NCBI GenBank assembly: GCA_004431415.1 | Contig: QPMI01000064.1 | Location: 1-64,000, forward strand | Direction of reading: 5' to 3' | DNA length: 64,000 nt | Source of the DNA: Cyanophora paradoxa | Taxonomy: Eukaryota > Glaucocystophyceae > Cyanophorales > Cyanophoraceae | Shown: positions 35,202 through 45,590 of the stretch, one piece after another | How positions within the stretch are numbered: position 1 is the stretch's first letter | How the letters are laid out: every line of letters starts with the position of its first letter | Position numbers and translations under genes: made by a program | Notes under the pieces: generated by a model | What the model was told of the DNA's origin: nothing | Seen by the model: the letters and a program-made list of their open reading frames with translations, nothing else | The model's database searches: none

Positions 35202-35454
35202 CGCCCGCCCGCCCGGCCCCGGCCCCCGGGGCCGTCCCCCTCCCCTGCCCTTCCCCCATCCGACCGCTTCTCCCCCTCCCCTGCCCACGCGCCTGCGTAT
35301 CCCCCCCCTCGCCCCAATCCATCAGCCTGCAATTCCCCCTTTCCAATTCCGATTTCGCGCATGCGCGAAGTTGCAATAGTCAACGTTGGTTCATGAGTCG
35401 CACTGCGGCACTGCCTAGCCTGGCAAAGGCTCGAGCTACCTCTCAGGAGCCCAC
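35202..35454. other. Convergent 3' region
   Basis: 253 bases lie between the stop codons of the armadillo gene (plus) and the RNA-binding gene (minus). The plus half is pyrimidine-rich (CCCCCTCCCCTGCCC). No terminator-like structure or RNA gene is seen. Confidence 0.5.
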
Positions 35455-38400
35455 TCACAGCGAGCGGAGGCTGGGGAGGCCGCCCTCGGGGGGTACGAGC
35501 CCCGCGGCGGCCGCGAGGGCGCGGACCTCGGGTACGATGACGCGGGAGACGCGTGACGCGGCGGCCGCGAGGAACTTGAACTCGTCCAGGATCTTCCGGG
35601 GTACGTCGTACGGGAACGCGGCCGCGGGGTCCTTGCCGGCGATCGCGAGGCCGATCGCCTCGTACACAGCGCCCAGCGGGTCGTGCTTGGGGCCCCCCGG
35701 CGCCCCCGCCGAAGAGGCGGCGCGCGCGGGGCCCGGGGTGGCGGGGGAGGGCGAGGGGATGGAGGGGGTAGCCGGGGGAGCGAGGGCTGCGGCCGAGAGA
35801 GAGGCGGAGGAGGAGGCGAAGGCGGGGGCGGAGGGGGCGCTGGTTGGGTTTGCTGCTGCCTGGCCGGGCAGAGCCGCCGCGGCCGCCGCCGACGTCATCG
35901 ATGATGCTCCCGCGGCGGCACCGGCGGCGGCGCCAGCGGCCTGGCTCAGCCACGTGCCCTGCTGCTGCGCGGTGTACGCCTGCCAGTACGCATACCACTG
36001 CGCCTGTGCCTCGGGGCTCATCGAGTCCCACTGCGTCTGCTGCTGGGGCTGGCCAGCGGCCGGCTGGAACGCCTGCGCCTGCTGCTGAGGCTGAGGCGGC
36101 TGCTGCTGAGGCGGCTGCTGAGGCTGCGGCGGCGGCTGCTGAGGCTGCTGCTGCTTGCCCAACGTCCGCTGAAAGGCCTCCTGCTGAGACGGCATCCAGC
36201 TCGGCTGCTGCTGGTGCTGGTGCTGGTGCGGGAAGGATGGGCGAGCGCCCGGTTGCATAGAGGGGCCGGGGGCGCCCGGAGGCGGGAAGCCGGGGCCCGC
36301 GGGGGGGAAGGGGCCGGGGCCGGGGCCGGGGCGCTGGGACCTGGGCGGAGAGTCCCGCCGGGGGCGGGCGGACGGCCGGCGGTCGGGGCTGCGACTCGGG
36401 CTTCGGCGGCCCCGCGGCGAGCGCCGCCCGGCGCCCTGGCTCGGATCCTCTCGACCGCCTCCGTCCCGGCTCGGCCTCTCCCGAGGCGGCGACCGCTTAT
36501 GATCGCCGCGCCCGTCGCGGCTGCTGCCCTCGCGGCCCGGCCGCTCGCGCGGCGGCGACCGCTTAGGATCTCCGCCGCGCCCGTCGCGGCTGCTGCCCTC
36601 GCGGGTCGGCCGCTCGCGCGGCGGCGACCGCTTGGGCTGCCGCCGCGCCCGTCCCGGCTGCTGCCCTCACGATTTGGCTTGTCCCGAGGCGGCGACCGCT
36701 TGGGGCTGCTGCCGCGCCCGTCGCGGCTGCTGCCCTCACGATTTGGCTTGTCCCGAGGCGGCGACCGCTTGGGGCTGCTGCCGCGCCCGTCCCGGCTGCT
36801 GCCCTCGCGGGTCGGCCGCTCGCGCGGCGGCGACCGCTTGGGGCTGCCGCCGCGCCCGTCGCGGCTGCTGCCCTCACGATTTGGCTTGTCCCCAGGCGGC
36901 GATCGCTTGGGGCTGCCGCCGCGCCCGTCGCGGCTGCTGCCCTCGCGGCCCGGCCGCTCGCGCGGCGGCGACCGCTTGGGGCTGTTTCCGCGCCCGCCGC
37001 CCTCGCGCCGGGGCGATGGCCGATCCCCGGGCGCGATGTCTCGCCGGGGGCGGGGCGGGGAGGAACGGGAAGGGACGGTGCCGGGTCCGTCCGCCGGCGG
37101 CGGGCGCGGGGCGTCGGCCGCGGGAGGGGTGGAGGGACGCTTCGCCGAATCGGAGTCGGCGCGCGGGGGTGGGGAATTGGAGCGCCGGGGGGAAGCGACG
37201 GGGGCGGCGGCGGGCGCGGGCGCAGCGGCGGGGGCCTGTGGGGCCTCCGAGGGGGCGGAGAGGGGGAAGGGAGACGCGGCGGGCGAGGCCGAGGGCGAGG
37301 GTTCGGCTACGGCCGGCTCCATCTCCGCGAACCGGTTCCGCCGCGGCTCGGGCTTGGAAGAAGCCGGCGCCGGCTCCTCTGAGAGGCGCTGGCCGTCGGG
37401 GGAGGCGGCCGGGGAGGGAGGCCAGCACTCTGCGTCGCGCTGGTGCTCGGAATCGGCTGAGATGTCCGCCCGCCCGCAGTACGTCGCCCGGAGCGTGCAG
37501 AGGTCCGTGTCGGGGTACAGGTCCCTCCTGTGCAGGGGGGACGCCGTCGGTCCCGGCGGGGCGCGGGGGGGGGGGGGATGACGGGGAAGGGTACCCGGTG
37601 AAGGCGCGCTTTGCGTCGCGGGCCACTTTGGGCGATTCAAAGACGACGCGCGCGTGCGTCAGGCCGCGGTGCCTGAACACACGCAAGGCCACAACCTGGG
37701 AGGGGGGGAGGAGTCGGGGGGGGGGGAGGCAGCGGGCGAGGGGGTACGTTTACCTTCGCCTCGCGCTGGAAGACGGGCAGCAGGTCCGCGAGCTTCAGCG
37801 GGCGCCGCTGGGGAGGGTCGTCGGGAGGGGTACGCAAACGAGAAGGGGGCAGCACGTCAACGGGGGGTACCTGGTCCGTGACGCAGACGTGGAGAACGGA
37901 TCCGGGCTCCGCGTCGCCGTCGAGCTCATCCAACGAGAGCCGGTACAAGAGCTCCTCCTCCTTCGCGAGGAACGCCTCGCAGCCCTTCGAGACCTGGCCC
38001 TGCGGGGGTACGTGCGGCTCGACCCTGCCCGAGGCGAAACGGAACACGGGGGGGGGGGGGGTACCTGATGGACGGCCTCGCAGAAGCGCTTCGCGCTGTC
38101 GACGGTCCGGAAGCGAACGAAGGCTTTCCCGCCAGTGCCCACAACCACCACCTGGTCCGCGGCTCGGCACGGGTACCGGTTCGGCGCTTCGGTGAGAGGG
38201 AATTGCAGACCTCAGCGATCTCTCCGTGTGCCCCAGCCAGTTTCTGTACCTTCCCCGCGTTCGCCCGTCCCGAGCTGAGACGCGGGTCAGCTCCAGCTGC
38301 GGCGACGAGCGGGGCGGGGCGGGGCGGGGCGGGGCGGGGCGGGGCGGGGCGGGGCGAACCTGACTCCGCGGACGTAGACCAGCGGCGAGATCGATTGCAT

Positions 38401-38763
38401 CGCCGCCAGCGCAGCAGGCTTGGCCTCCTCTGTGGCAGACTGTTGGCTCGTTGCCGACACGCGCGACTTGGAGGCGTCGTTCTCGATGCCGGCGTCGCCC
38501 GCCGGCGCTGCTGGCTCGCTGGGCTGTTCGGTGTCGCCGTCGGCTGCGGGCTTCTCACTCTCTGCAGCTGGCTCGGCGCCCCGCTTCCTGCGCTTCGAAG
38601 GCGACGCCGTGACCTTGTCGCCGGCCTTCTTCTTCGAGCCGGACGGTGGCTGCGGCGCGTCGTCCTTCGCTGCCGTTTCCTCCGCTGCTTCGCTCTTGAG
38701 TTCGCTCCATGACTCCGCGGTCTTGCTTGGCGCAACCCGACGCGTTTTCGACTTCGGCGGCAT
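35455..38763 (-). CDS. RNA-binding protein with PTB/hnRNP-L-like RRMs and RS-like repeats
   Basis: Start ATG 38763 gives MPPKSKTRRVAPSKTAES followed by a charged N-terminus. RRM1 is spread over three exons: SPLVYVRGVR, then GKVQKLAGAHGEIAEV, then VVVVGTGGKAFVRFRTVDSA. The join before VVVV is in phase. RRM2 gives SVLHVCVTDQ, RPLKLADLLPVFQREAKV, then VVALRVFRHRGLTHARVVFE and LYPDTDLCTLRATYC; the last is the extra beta-strand typical of PTB/hnRNP-L RRMs. Next are a Pro/Ser region, at least eight copies of a 23-residue unit (SPKRSPPRERPGREGSSRDG type), a Gln/Pro-rich stretch, and a small C-terminal helical domain (DPLGAVYEAIGLAIAGKDPA, then PRKILDEFKFLA). Stop at 35457-35455. It is likely a nuclear pre-mRNA splicing regulator. 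One repeat unit near 36630 is one base short, which breaks frame. An open frame continues upstream of the chosen ATG to about 38950. Confidence 0.75.
36480..37010 (-). repeat. Coding tandem repeat, 69-base unit, RS-like
   Basis: At least eight head-to-tail copies encode (G)SPKRSPPR-(E/D)-(R/K)P-x-REGSSRDGRG. Units alternate between RERPxREG and RDKPNREG subtypes. The unit near 36623-36650 has CTTGGGCTGCC where its siblings have CTTGGGGCTGCC, a one-base deletion within the coding region. Confidence 0.85.
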
Positions 38764-39115
38764 GTTCGCTGGGGGAGGCGGCGGCTTTTCCTGCTTCTCT
38801 TCTTTCACGGAGGCCGCGACAGGCAGGGGCGAGGCGCTCTCCGACGCGCCCCCGGCAACGCTAGCTGTTTCGCTTCCCGCGTCTGACGTGCTGCGGGGAG
38901 GATCGATATCGGAAATGAGGACATCAAGGTCGCGCGGCTTCTTACCCTGGCACGCTCGCGGTGGTTGGCGTAGCAGGCGAGTCCGCGCTCGCCTCCTTGC
39001 GCTTCGTGCGCCTCCCCCACGTGCACACTGACATGGACGACGCACTCGGCCGGACGCTGCGAACTCGCCAAGACGGGTACAGTCGAAGGCAAAGCCCAAC
39101 TCCCGCACCTACACG
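38764..39115. promoter_or_regulatory. Divergent region between RNA-binding and p24 genes
   Basis: 352 bases separate the chosen start codons. The minus frame is open through part of it (GKKPRDLDVLISDIDPP, near 38940-38890), so an upstream coding exon of the RNA-binding gene is possible. That would leave a promoter of only about 170 bases. Confidence 0.35.
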
Positions 39116-40118
39116 ATGCGTCGGGCCCTACTGCTGCTGGCGCTCGCCGCGGTCGCCTCGGCGATCAGCTTCTCGATTGAGCCGCAGCGCGAAGAGTGCT
39201 TCTACCAGGGTGAGCCATCCAACGTCTCAAGGTCCCGCTCCCGCGATGCACGCGCTGACCGCCGGCCGGTGCGGTGCAGAGGTGAATGCCAATGTCAAGG
39301 TGTCGGGCTCGTTCCACGTGAGCAGCGGCGGCATGCTGGACATAGACATGAAGGCGAGTGCCGGCCATCGCGCGCGCCATCGGCCGCCGTCTGGCGCTCT
39401 TTTCGGTTGCCGCTCAGCGGCTGACGCGCGTGTGTCCTGCGCAGATCATGTCCCCGACCGACAAGGTCCTGTACCAGATTGAGAAGCAGTCCGAGGGCAA
39501 GTTCGCGTTCTCCGCGGAGACCACCGGCACCTACAAGATCTGCTTCTCGAACAGGATGTCGACCCTCACCGCCAAGACCGTCACCGTGCGCGGTTCAAAC
39601 AGGGCCGCCAAACCCATTTCGTTGACAGCTCCGCCGCAGTTCTCGTTCAACGCCGAGGACCACGAGAGCGCGCTCGCGAAGCAGGGTGCGCGCTTGCGAC
39701 GCCGCGCGGAAGTCCGCGTGGCTTCCGCGCGCTCACTCCCCGGCAGAGCGCCTGTCGCCCCTGGAGCAGGCGATCCTGAAGCTGGCTGAGGGCCTCGACG
39801 CGATTGAGAGCGAGCAGAAGTACATGCGCCTCCGCGAGCGCGTCCACCGTGCCACTTCGGAGTCCACCAACAGGTCTCTTCGCCCGCCGTTTCGAACCGC
39901 GCGCGCGATTTGATCCGCGCCCCGGCAGCCGCGTGCTCTGGTGGTCGTTCTTCGAGGCGTGCCTGCTCGTCGGCATGACCCTCTGGCAGGTACGCCCGCG
40001 CTCGCACGGCCCGCCGGCCCGCCGGCCCGCCGGCCCGCGTTTTCGTGCGCTTACCCTCGTTCCCTCCCGTCAGATCTTCTACCTCCGCCGCTTCTTCGAG
40101 GTCAAGCGCGTCGTATAG
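39116..40118 (+). CDS. p24/TMED (EMP24/GP25L) family cargo receptor
   Basis: This is a type I membrane protein cycling between ER and Golgi in COPII/COPI vesicles. Seven exons (39116-39209, 39280-39353, 39445-39585, 39640-39685, 39747-39873, 39929-39989, 40074-40118) total 588 bases, 195 aa, with phase kept throughout. The signal peptide is MRRALLLLALAAVASAISFS. The GOLD domain follows, with the paired Cys in REECFYQ and TYKICFSN. A coiled coil runs through LSPLEQAILKLAEGLDAIES to YMRLRERVHRATSESTNSR. The single membrane span is VLWWSFFEACLLVGMTLWQI. The cytosolic tail YLRRFFEVKRVV carries the FF (COPII) and basic (COPI) sorting signals. Intron 2 (39354-39444) has a GC donor, AAG|GCGAGT. Length and order match the family exactly. 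Which subfamily it belongs to I cannot say. Confidence 0.95.
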
Positions 40119-40579
40119 AGGCTTCCTTAGCTGTAGATAGTAGGCCCTGCGTGCGTTCTCTTTGCTATTATTCAACCACACGTTACACCGGCGTGCCGCC
40201 GCCCCCGTGGGACTGCCCGCGCACGCCGCAAATACCCAGAATTCGAATTTGAATTCCAGGCGAACAGCGAACAGAGTACAACGCAGTCACCGCTTCGCAA
40301 GGACTACTACCCTAGAAGCTCTCCGGCCTACTCCGCGATGGGCTCGGCAGCCTGTGAGACGGGGCCGGGTCAGCGACGTCGACGCGAGAAGCGGGCCCGG
40401 GCGGATGAAGCCGGGCAGCAGGAGGGAGGGCACTGAGGGGCAGAGGCGGGCAGGAGGAGGGAAGGCGCGCGGGCCATCGCACGGAGTCGAAGCAAAGCTA
40501 TCTTTCTCTGTACTATCTCCGCACATTCTGCTAAGACGGGGCAGGCGGGGATGCGCCTCGCCTTTCTCCGTCCATTCTG
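40119..40579. repeat. Convergent 3' region with tandem repeats
   Basis: Repeats of GGGGCAGGCGGGGA, GGAGGCGCGCGGGCCATC and AGCTATCTCCGTAC with TTCTGCTAAGAC words start at about 40430 and continue to about 40700. They therefore enter the 3' end of the cysteine synthase reading frame, which reads through them as low-complexity sequence before the first stop. Confidence 0.6.
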
Positions 40580-43200
40580 CTAAAGACAGCCGGGAGGGGA
40601 GGCGCGCGGGCCATCACAAAGAAGCAGAGCTATCTCCGTACTTCTTCTTAAGCTTCCGCCCATTTTAAGAGGGGGCAGGCGGGGAGGCGCCTCGCCTCGG
40701 ATCTCTCTCATCTTCTTCCGAGCCGCGCTCGGATCTAATTTTAGACGGAGGAGAGGGCGCGCCTGCTTCTGGGCCTCGTCGCGGAGCTCGTCGAAGAGGA
40801 CGGAGGAGAGGTAGCGCTCTCCGAACGACGGGATGATCACCTGCGGGGGGGTACGTGTACAGTCAACGTCTGTTCGGTCCGTTCGGTCCGTTCAGTCTTT
40901 CGGTCTAGGGGGCAGGGCAGCGGGCGTCGACCCCCGGCGGAGCAGCTCGATGGCAGACAGACTGCTGTAGCCGAGTCTACTAGCTAAGCGCTCCGCTCTA
41001 GATTCGAAGGCAGATCGCTATGGACTCGGTGGATTCGAGCAGCGGCCCCGGGGGTACGCACCACGACGAGCTTGCCGGCGTTCTCGGGGCGCTTGGCCAC
41101 CTGCGGGAGGTACAGCTGAGCCCCCGGGGGGGAATAGAGGAGGGGGGGGGGGGGGGGGGGGGGCACCTCGATGGCGGCGGAGACGGCGGCGCCGGACGAG
41201 ATGCCGACCAGCAGGCCCTCCTCCGTCGCTGTACCCCGATCTTTCAGACAGACCCCCCGGGGAGGGCGGGAGGGGGGAAGAACAGGGTACGGGTACGGGG
41301 CCGCACCGAGCTTACGGGCCATCTCGATGGCAGACTGGCTGGGCACCTTGACGACCTCGTCGTAGACCTGGGGTACGGGATCATTGTAGGGCAGGGGGGG
41401 GGGGGGAGCGGGGGCGGAATAGACGCACGTTAGTGTTCAGGATGTCGGGAACGAAGCCTATGGGGGTACGGCGGTTCAGGAGACGCGAGGGAGGGAGACC
41501 GGGGAGAAGAGAAGGAGGGCGTACCGGCGCCGATGCCCTGGATTTTGTGGGGGCCGGGGGCGCCCCCGGAGAGGATGGGGGACTCCTCCGGCTCCACCGC
41601 CACGACCTGTACCCCTGTTCGGACCGGGTACCACAACTACAACAGAATAAGTGTACGCGCCTTCACGGCGGCGTTCTGCTTCTTCAGGTACGAGCCGGTA
41701 CCCGTGATCGTGCCGCCGGTGCCGACGCCCGACACGAAGATGTCGACCTGGGGTACGCGCGGGCGCGGTTCGGCCGGCCGGCTCGCCCCGGGGGGTACGG
41801 GCGCGCGCCTTGCCGTTGGTGTCGCGCCAGATCTCGGGGCCGGTGGTCTCGACGTGGACCTTTGGGTTGTCGGGGTTGGCTGCGGGAGTACGAGACTCGT
41901 TCGTGAGCATCGAAGATCGCTCCTGGGGTACAGCGGACGAAACGAGGGCGCACCGAACTGCTGCAGGATGACCGAGTTCGGAATCTGGAGGAATTCGAAG
42001 GGCGGTCAGGCCGGCGACTCGAGCTGAGGGGAGGGTACACAATTGAAGCGCGCCTTGGCCTTGTACTCCTCCGCCTTGGCAATGGCACCCTTCATGCCCT
42101 TAGCGCCGGGGGTGAGGACCTGCCCGCAGAGCAAAGTGAGGAGAAGGTTTCGGGAAGCCAGTCCTGCCCGGGGGGAGGGCGGGGCGCGGCCGGGGTACGG
42201 CATTGCGCACGAGCTTGGCGCCGAAGGCCTTCAGGAGGACGCGGCGCTCGAGGGACATCGTGTCGGGCCTGGGGGGTACGAGAGCGTCGGGGGCGGGGTA
42301 CGGGTTCGGCGGCGGGCAGCCGGGGACGAACATGGTGATGATGAGGTCGTAGCCGCGGGCCGCGGCGATGAACGCGAGGGCGATTCCGGTGTTGCCGCTC
42401 GTGGGCTCGATCTGCCGGGGCGCCGAAGTTCGGAAGGGACGGGACGAACAGGGGCGGGCGCGGCGGGGCAGAGCAGTCGGGTAGCGTTTGCGCACGAGGG
42501 TAGTCTTGCCTGGCGATAACGAGTCAGGCGGTTGCGCGGCCGGGGCGGCGGGGCGGAGCGGAGCGGGGCGGGCGGGCCGAACCGGGGGCGATGTCCCCGC
42601 GCTTCTCAGCCTCGAGGATCATGCTCGCGCCGATGCGATCCTTGACGGACGCGCAGATGTTCTGCGTGCACGTTTGAGTTCAAGCGAGCGGCTCCCTGCG
42701 AGGCGGCGGCGGGGCGGGGCGGGACCATCATCTCGAGCTTGGCGGCGATCTTAGCGACGCAGCTGGGCGGGAGGGCGTGAGAGGCGACCAAATCTATGAT
42801 TCGGGGCACACCCACCCCGCATCCTTCGCGACCTTGTTGAGGTAGACGAGCGGCGTGTCGCCGATGAGGTCTGCTGGCGGCTTCAGACTCGGCAAGCGGC
42901 GCGGCGTGCGGGGCTGGGCTAGCCAGTCACGCTCTCCGCGATGCGCAGGCCGTCGGCGTTCGGCGCCACGCTCGCCGTCGGAACGAACGCCGGGCCCTCG
43001 GGGGCGGCGAAGACCCTCCGCGCCGAGAAGCGGCGGCGCTGAGCGAAGTCGCTGCCACTGGAGCCGACGTTCGAGCGGGCGCCGACGAAGCTGGAGCGCT
43101 TGACGGCCTGGCGGGCGGCGGGGCGGGTCGCCGAGGCCGCCGGCTGGGTCCACGCGGACTGGCTCAGCGCGCCGGCGGCGGCGAGGGTTGTGAATGCCAT
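40580..43200 (-). CDS. Cysteine synthase (O-acetylserine (thiol)lyase), plastid-type
   Basis: A PLP enzyme that makes cysteine from O-acetylserine and sulfide. ATG 43200 opens [20 protein letters not shown], then an Arg/Ser/Ala presequence with [12 protein letters not shown]. The mature enzyme starts at about [14 protein letters not shown]. Exons give KIAAKLEMM, then a [13 protein letters not shown]-like segment with the PLP Lys, [20 protein letters not shown] (phosphate-binding loop), and [20 protein letters not shown]. The next ones carry [48 protein letters not shown] and [19 protein letters not shown]. The last exon has [20 protein letters not shown], the usual C-terminus, and the frame then runs about 45 residues past it through repeats to the stop at 40580. 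So the real end may be near 40720. At least nine introns, most with GTACCCC donors. Phe at position 3 of the presequence is the feature reported for glaucophyte plastid targeting. Confidence 0.92.
41142..41163 (-). repeat. Poly-G run (poly-C in sense)
   Basis: A homopolymer of about 22 bases lies in a cysteine synthase intron directly before the exon encoding [14 protein letters not shown]. In the sense strand it is a C tract starting a few bases after the donor. Confidence 0.85.
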
Positions 43201-43878
43201 CTGCGACGGATCTGTTAACTCTCGTTGAAGGCAGGCCTCGCATCAGGCCCAGCGGCGGGTTCGCACGATCCGCGGTCGAACTTCCGAGTAACCGTCCACG
43301 GTCTGCACCCCCCCCCCCCCCCGATTTGAGCCTGCACATGCTCCGGCCCGTCCGAGTCCGTCCTCGCTCACACTCTGTCGGATTCAACTTCGTTTCCATG
43401 GCTGCTAACGCTGGCTGGCATCAGCGCCGGTCGCGAATTCGAGACATAGGCTGAACTCAGTTACCGTAGTACTTCTATATTCAATGATTCCCGGAAAGAC
43501 TCGTCTGCTACTTTACAGGCTACGCGCATGCGACATGGAGATACAAAATATGGCAAAACTGGCGGGCACGCCCGGCGCCGACGGGCGGGCGCCCCCCGCG
43601 CCCGGCCGGGCCCAACGGACGCGCACGCGACGGCGGCGCGGCGCTCACTTCGGCCACGACTGGGACGCGGCCAGAGCGGCCGAAATCGCGCCGCAAAGGC
43701 CAATGTAACGCGGGGACTGTCCGGAGACGCGTCAGCGGGGGCGGGGGCGGGGGCGGGGGCGCTCAATCATATCTGAGCGGACCTGCGCCCACTTCTGGTT
43801 GGGGAACGAGAAGCAGATCGCCGGCTGCGCAAATCGAGGGCCGAATCAGAGTCGCGAAACTAGGAGAAGAGATCAAAT
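43201..43878. other. Intergenic between PEX11 3' end and cysteine synthase 5' end
   Basis: Two minus-strand genes are in tandem here. The region includes a poly-C run at 43307-43322 and a GGGGGC tandem at 43737-43759. No coding signal convinces me; frames at 43461-43776 on both strands are compositional. The cysteine synthase promoter should lie here. Confidence 0.5.
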
Positions 43879-44957
43879 TCAGGGGCGGCGGGCCTGCAGG
43901 TCGAAGAAGTTCTTGACGATGTTGATGGTGAGCGCCTTCTGCTTCTTGTAGGAAGCCACGAGGCTCTGGCGGACGACCCCGAGCTCCGCCTCCAGCGCTT
44001 TCCCCGTCTGCGGCGGCGGGGGGCACGCGCGCGCGCGCTCGGCTCGTGCGCGCGCGGGGCGCGCGCGCCCGCCCGCCGCGAACGCACCTCGTCGCTCCGG
44101 TCGCCGGCGTGCACCGCGGTCAGCTTGGAGAGCAGCACGTGCTGCTTCTCCCTGAGGCGCCTCATGACCGTCTTCTCGAGCGTCAGCCGCTGGCAGTCCG
44201 CGATGATGTGCAGGACGCAGTCGAACATCCACCTGCGCACGGCGGGTCGGGGGCGGCGGGCGCGGCCGGGGCGCGGGGATTGCGCAGCGGGGGCGTGCGC
44301 ACGCGATGCTGGAGTAGAGGTACATCTTCTCCGAGTTGTACCTGAGCACGCCTAGCCTGGAGAGGAACGCGACGTTGTCGAAGAAGAAGAAGAGCGCCAG
44401 GCCGAGGTCGCCTCCCATGGACAGCGTCTTGATCTGCGATGCGAGGCGGATCGGAAATGCGGCTTGTGCGAGGGCCGCACGGCGGCGCGAGGCCCCGCGG
44501 CAGCGGCGCACCATGGGGTCCTTGTCCGAGTTCTTCGACATGTTGATGAGCGTGTTGATCCACTTGCCGAGACGGAACATCTTGCGGCTGTTCCCCGCGG
44601 TGATCTCCAGCACGGGCCAGAGCGGCGTGAGCTTCGAGCCCGGCGCCGTGCGCTTCCAGTGCGCGCCGAGTCCCTTGCTGCCGTACTGTACAACCTTGCA
44701 GATCTTGTCACGTGCTGCACGCAAAGGACACGTAAACGTTAGATGCAAGCGAAAGCGAGTGCGACTGAGGCGATGGCGAGCTTGTGGGCAGCGGTCGGCA
44801 CAGTACATAATGATTCGGCGGCGTGGCGGTTCGGGCCAGTAGAGAGGCGGCGCGGGACGGGCGCCAGGTCACTTCATCATGCGCTCGCAGCAGGGGCCGC
44901 ACCGTTCAAGTCCATGATCCACTTCCCGAACACGTCGATCGAGCTTATGGACGCCAT
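43879..44957 (-). CDS. PEX11: Peroxin 11 (PEX11) family, peroxisome division
   Basis: A peroxisomal membrane elongation and division factor. ATG 44957 gives MASISSIDVFGKWIMDLNG, spliced in phase to ARDKICKVVQYGSKGLGAHW. Then come LTPLWPVLEITAGNSRKMFR with LGKWINTLI (the SRKxFRLxKWI signature of PEX11) and SMGGDLGLALFFFFDNVAFL with SRLGVLRYN. The next exons carry WMFDCVLHIIADCQRLTLEK and LGVVRQSLVASYKKQKALTI. The protein ends VKNFFDLQARRP with stop TGA at 43881-43879. One hydrophobic segment and the C-terminal helical hairpin agree with the family in order and length. Five introns or so, mainly with GTGCG donors. It is a lone copy here, divergent from the deubiquitinase gene. Confidence 0.88.
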
Positions 44958-45590
44958 GTCGCGAATCCCTTCCTATAGTATCGCTCGCTGCCTTGTTGCT
45001 CTGTTCGCGCACGAAGCGGTGGGCGCAGATGGCTCGGGGCTCGGTGAGGCCGATCTGGGGGGGTATGCTTGCTGGGAAAAGGCATCTACTACTCGCGACG
45101 AGCTAGTCCGACCACCTCGCGAGCCACGGCGGCGCCGACCGCGGATTTCGGCAATATACGCTCGGCAGCGTCGATACAGTCGACCCGGGAGCGCCGGAGC
45201 TCAGAACGGCAATCCGTGGCCGCGGCGGCCGAAGCGCTCTGCACGCCTCCCATCGAAGCGCTTCGCACCTCGTGCGATGGCGGAGGGCGATGCTGTCACC
45301 AGTAGAAAAGGTCCGTGCCCGTCCTCGGAGCCGGGCGGCAGCAGTGGGCGACCCGCACGCTGCCGCGTTCGATGTAGGATGGCTGTCGAGCTTGCAAATC
45401 CAATGGTATGCTCACGCCGCTCGCGTCCCCTCGCAGGCACGGGAGCGAAGAAGGGTGATGGTCGGAGACAGCAGCAGCCATCGCAGCCACAACAGCCGCA
45501 GCAGGAGGCGGTGCGCTGCGCCTCTTTCTCCTTTTATCGGTTGTTGACGGGCGACCCGCGCCCTGTCGCGCATCTCAGGACCCAAAGGCG
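44958..45590. promoter_or_regulatory. Divergent region between PEX11 and AMSH-like genes
   Basis: 633 bases without a convincing exon. It is less GC-rich than its surroundings and lacks long homopolymers. A CAGCAGCCATCGCAGCCACAACAGCCGCAGCAGG run at 45471 precedes the plus-strand start by about 100 bases and could be a 5' leader. Confidence 0.4.

Noticed and set aside
36214-37581. 455-codon open frame on plus over the RNA-binding gene's repeats
   Set aside because: It reads the reverse complement of the RS-like repeat as RRPLGLLPRPSRLLP units. The RRM exons and GTACCCC introns place the gene on minus.
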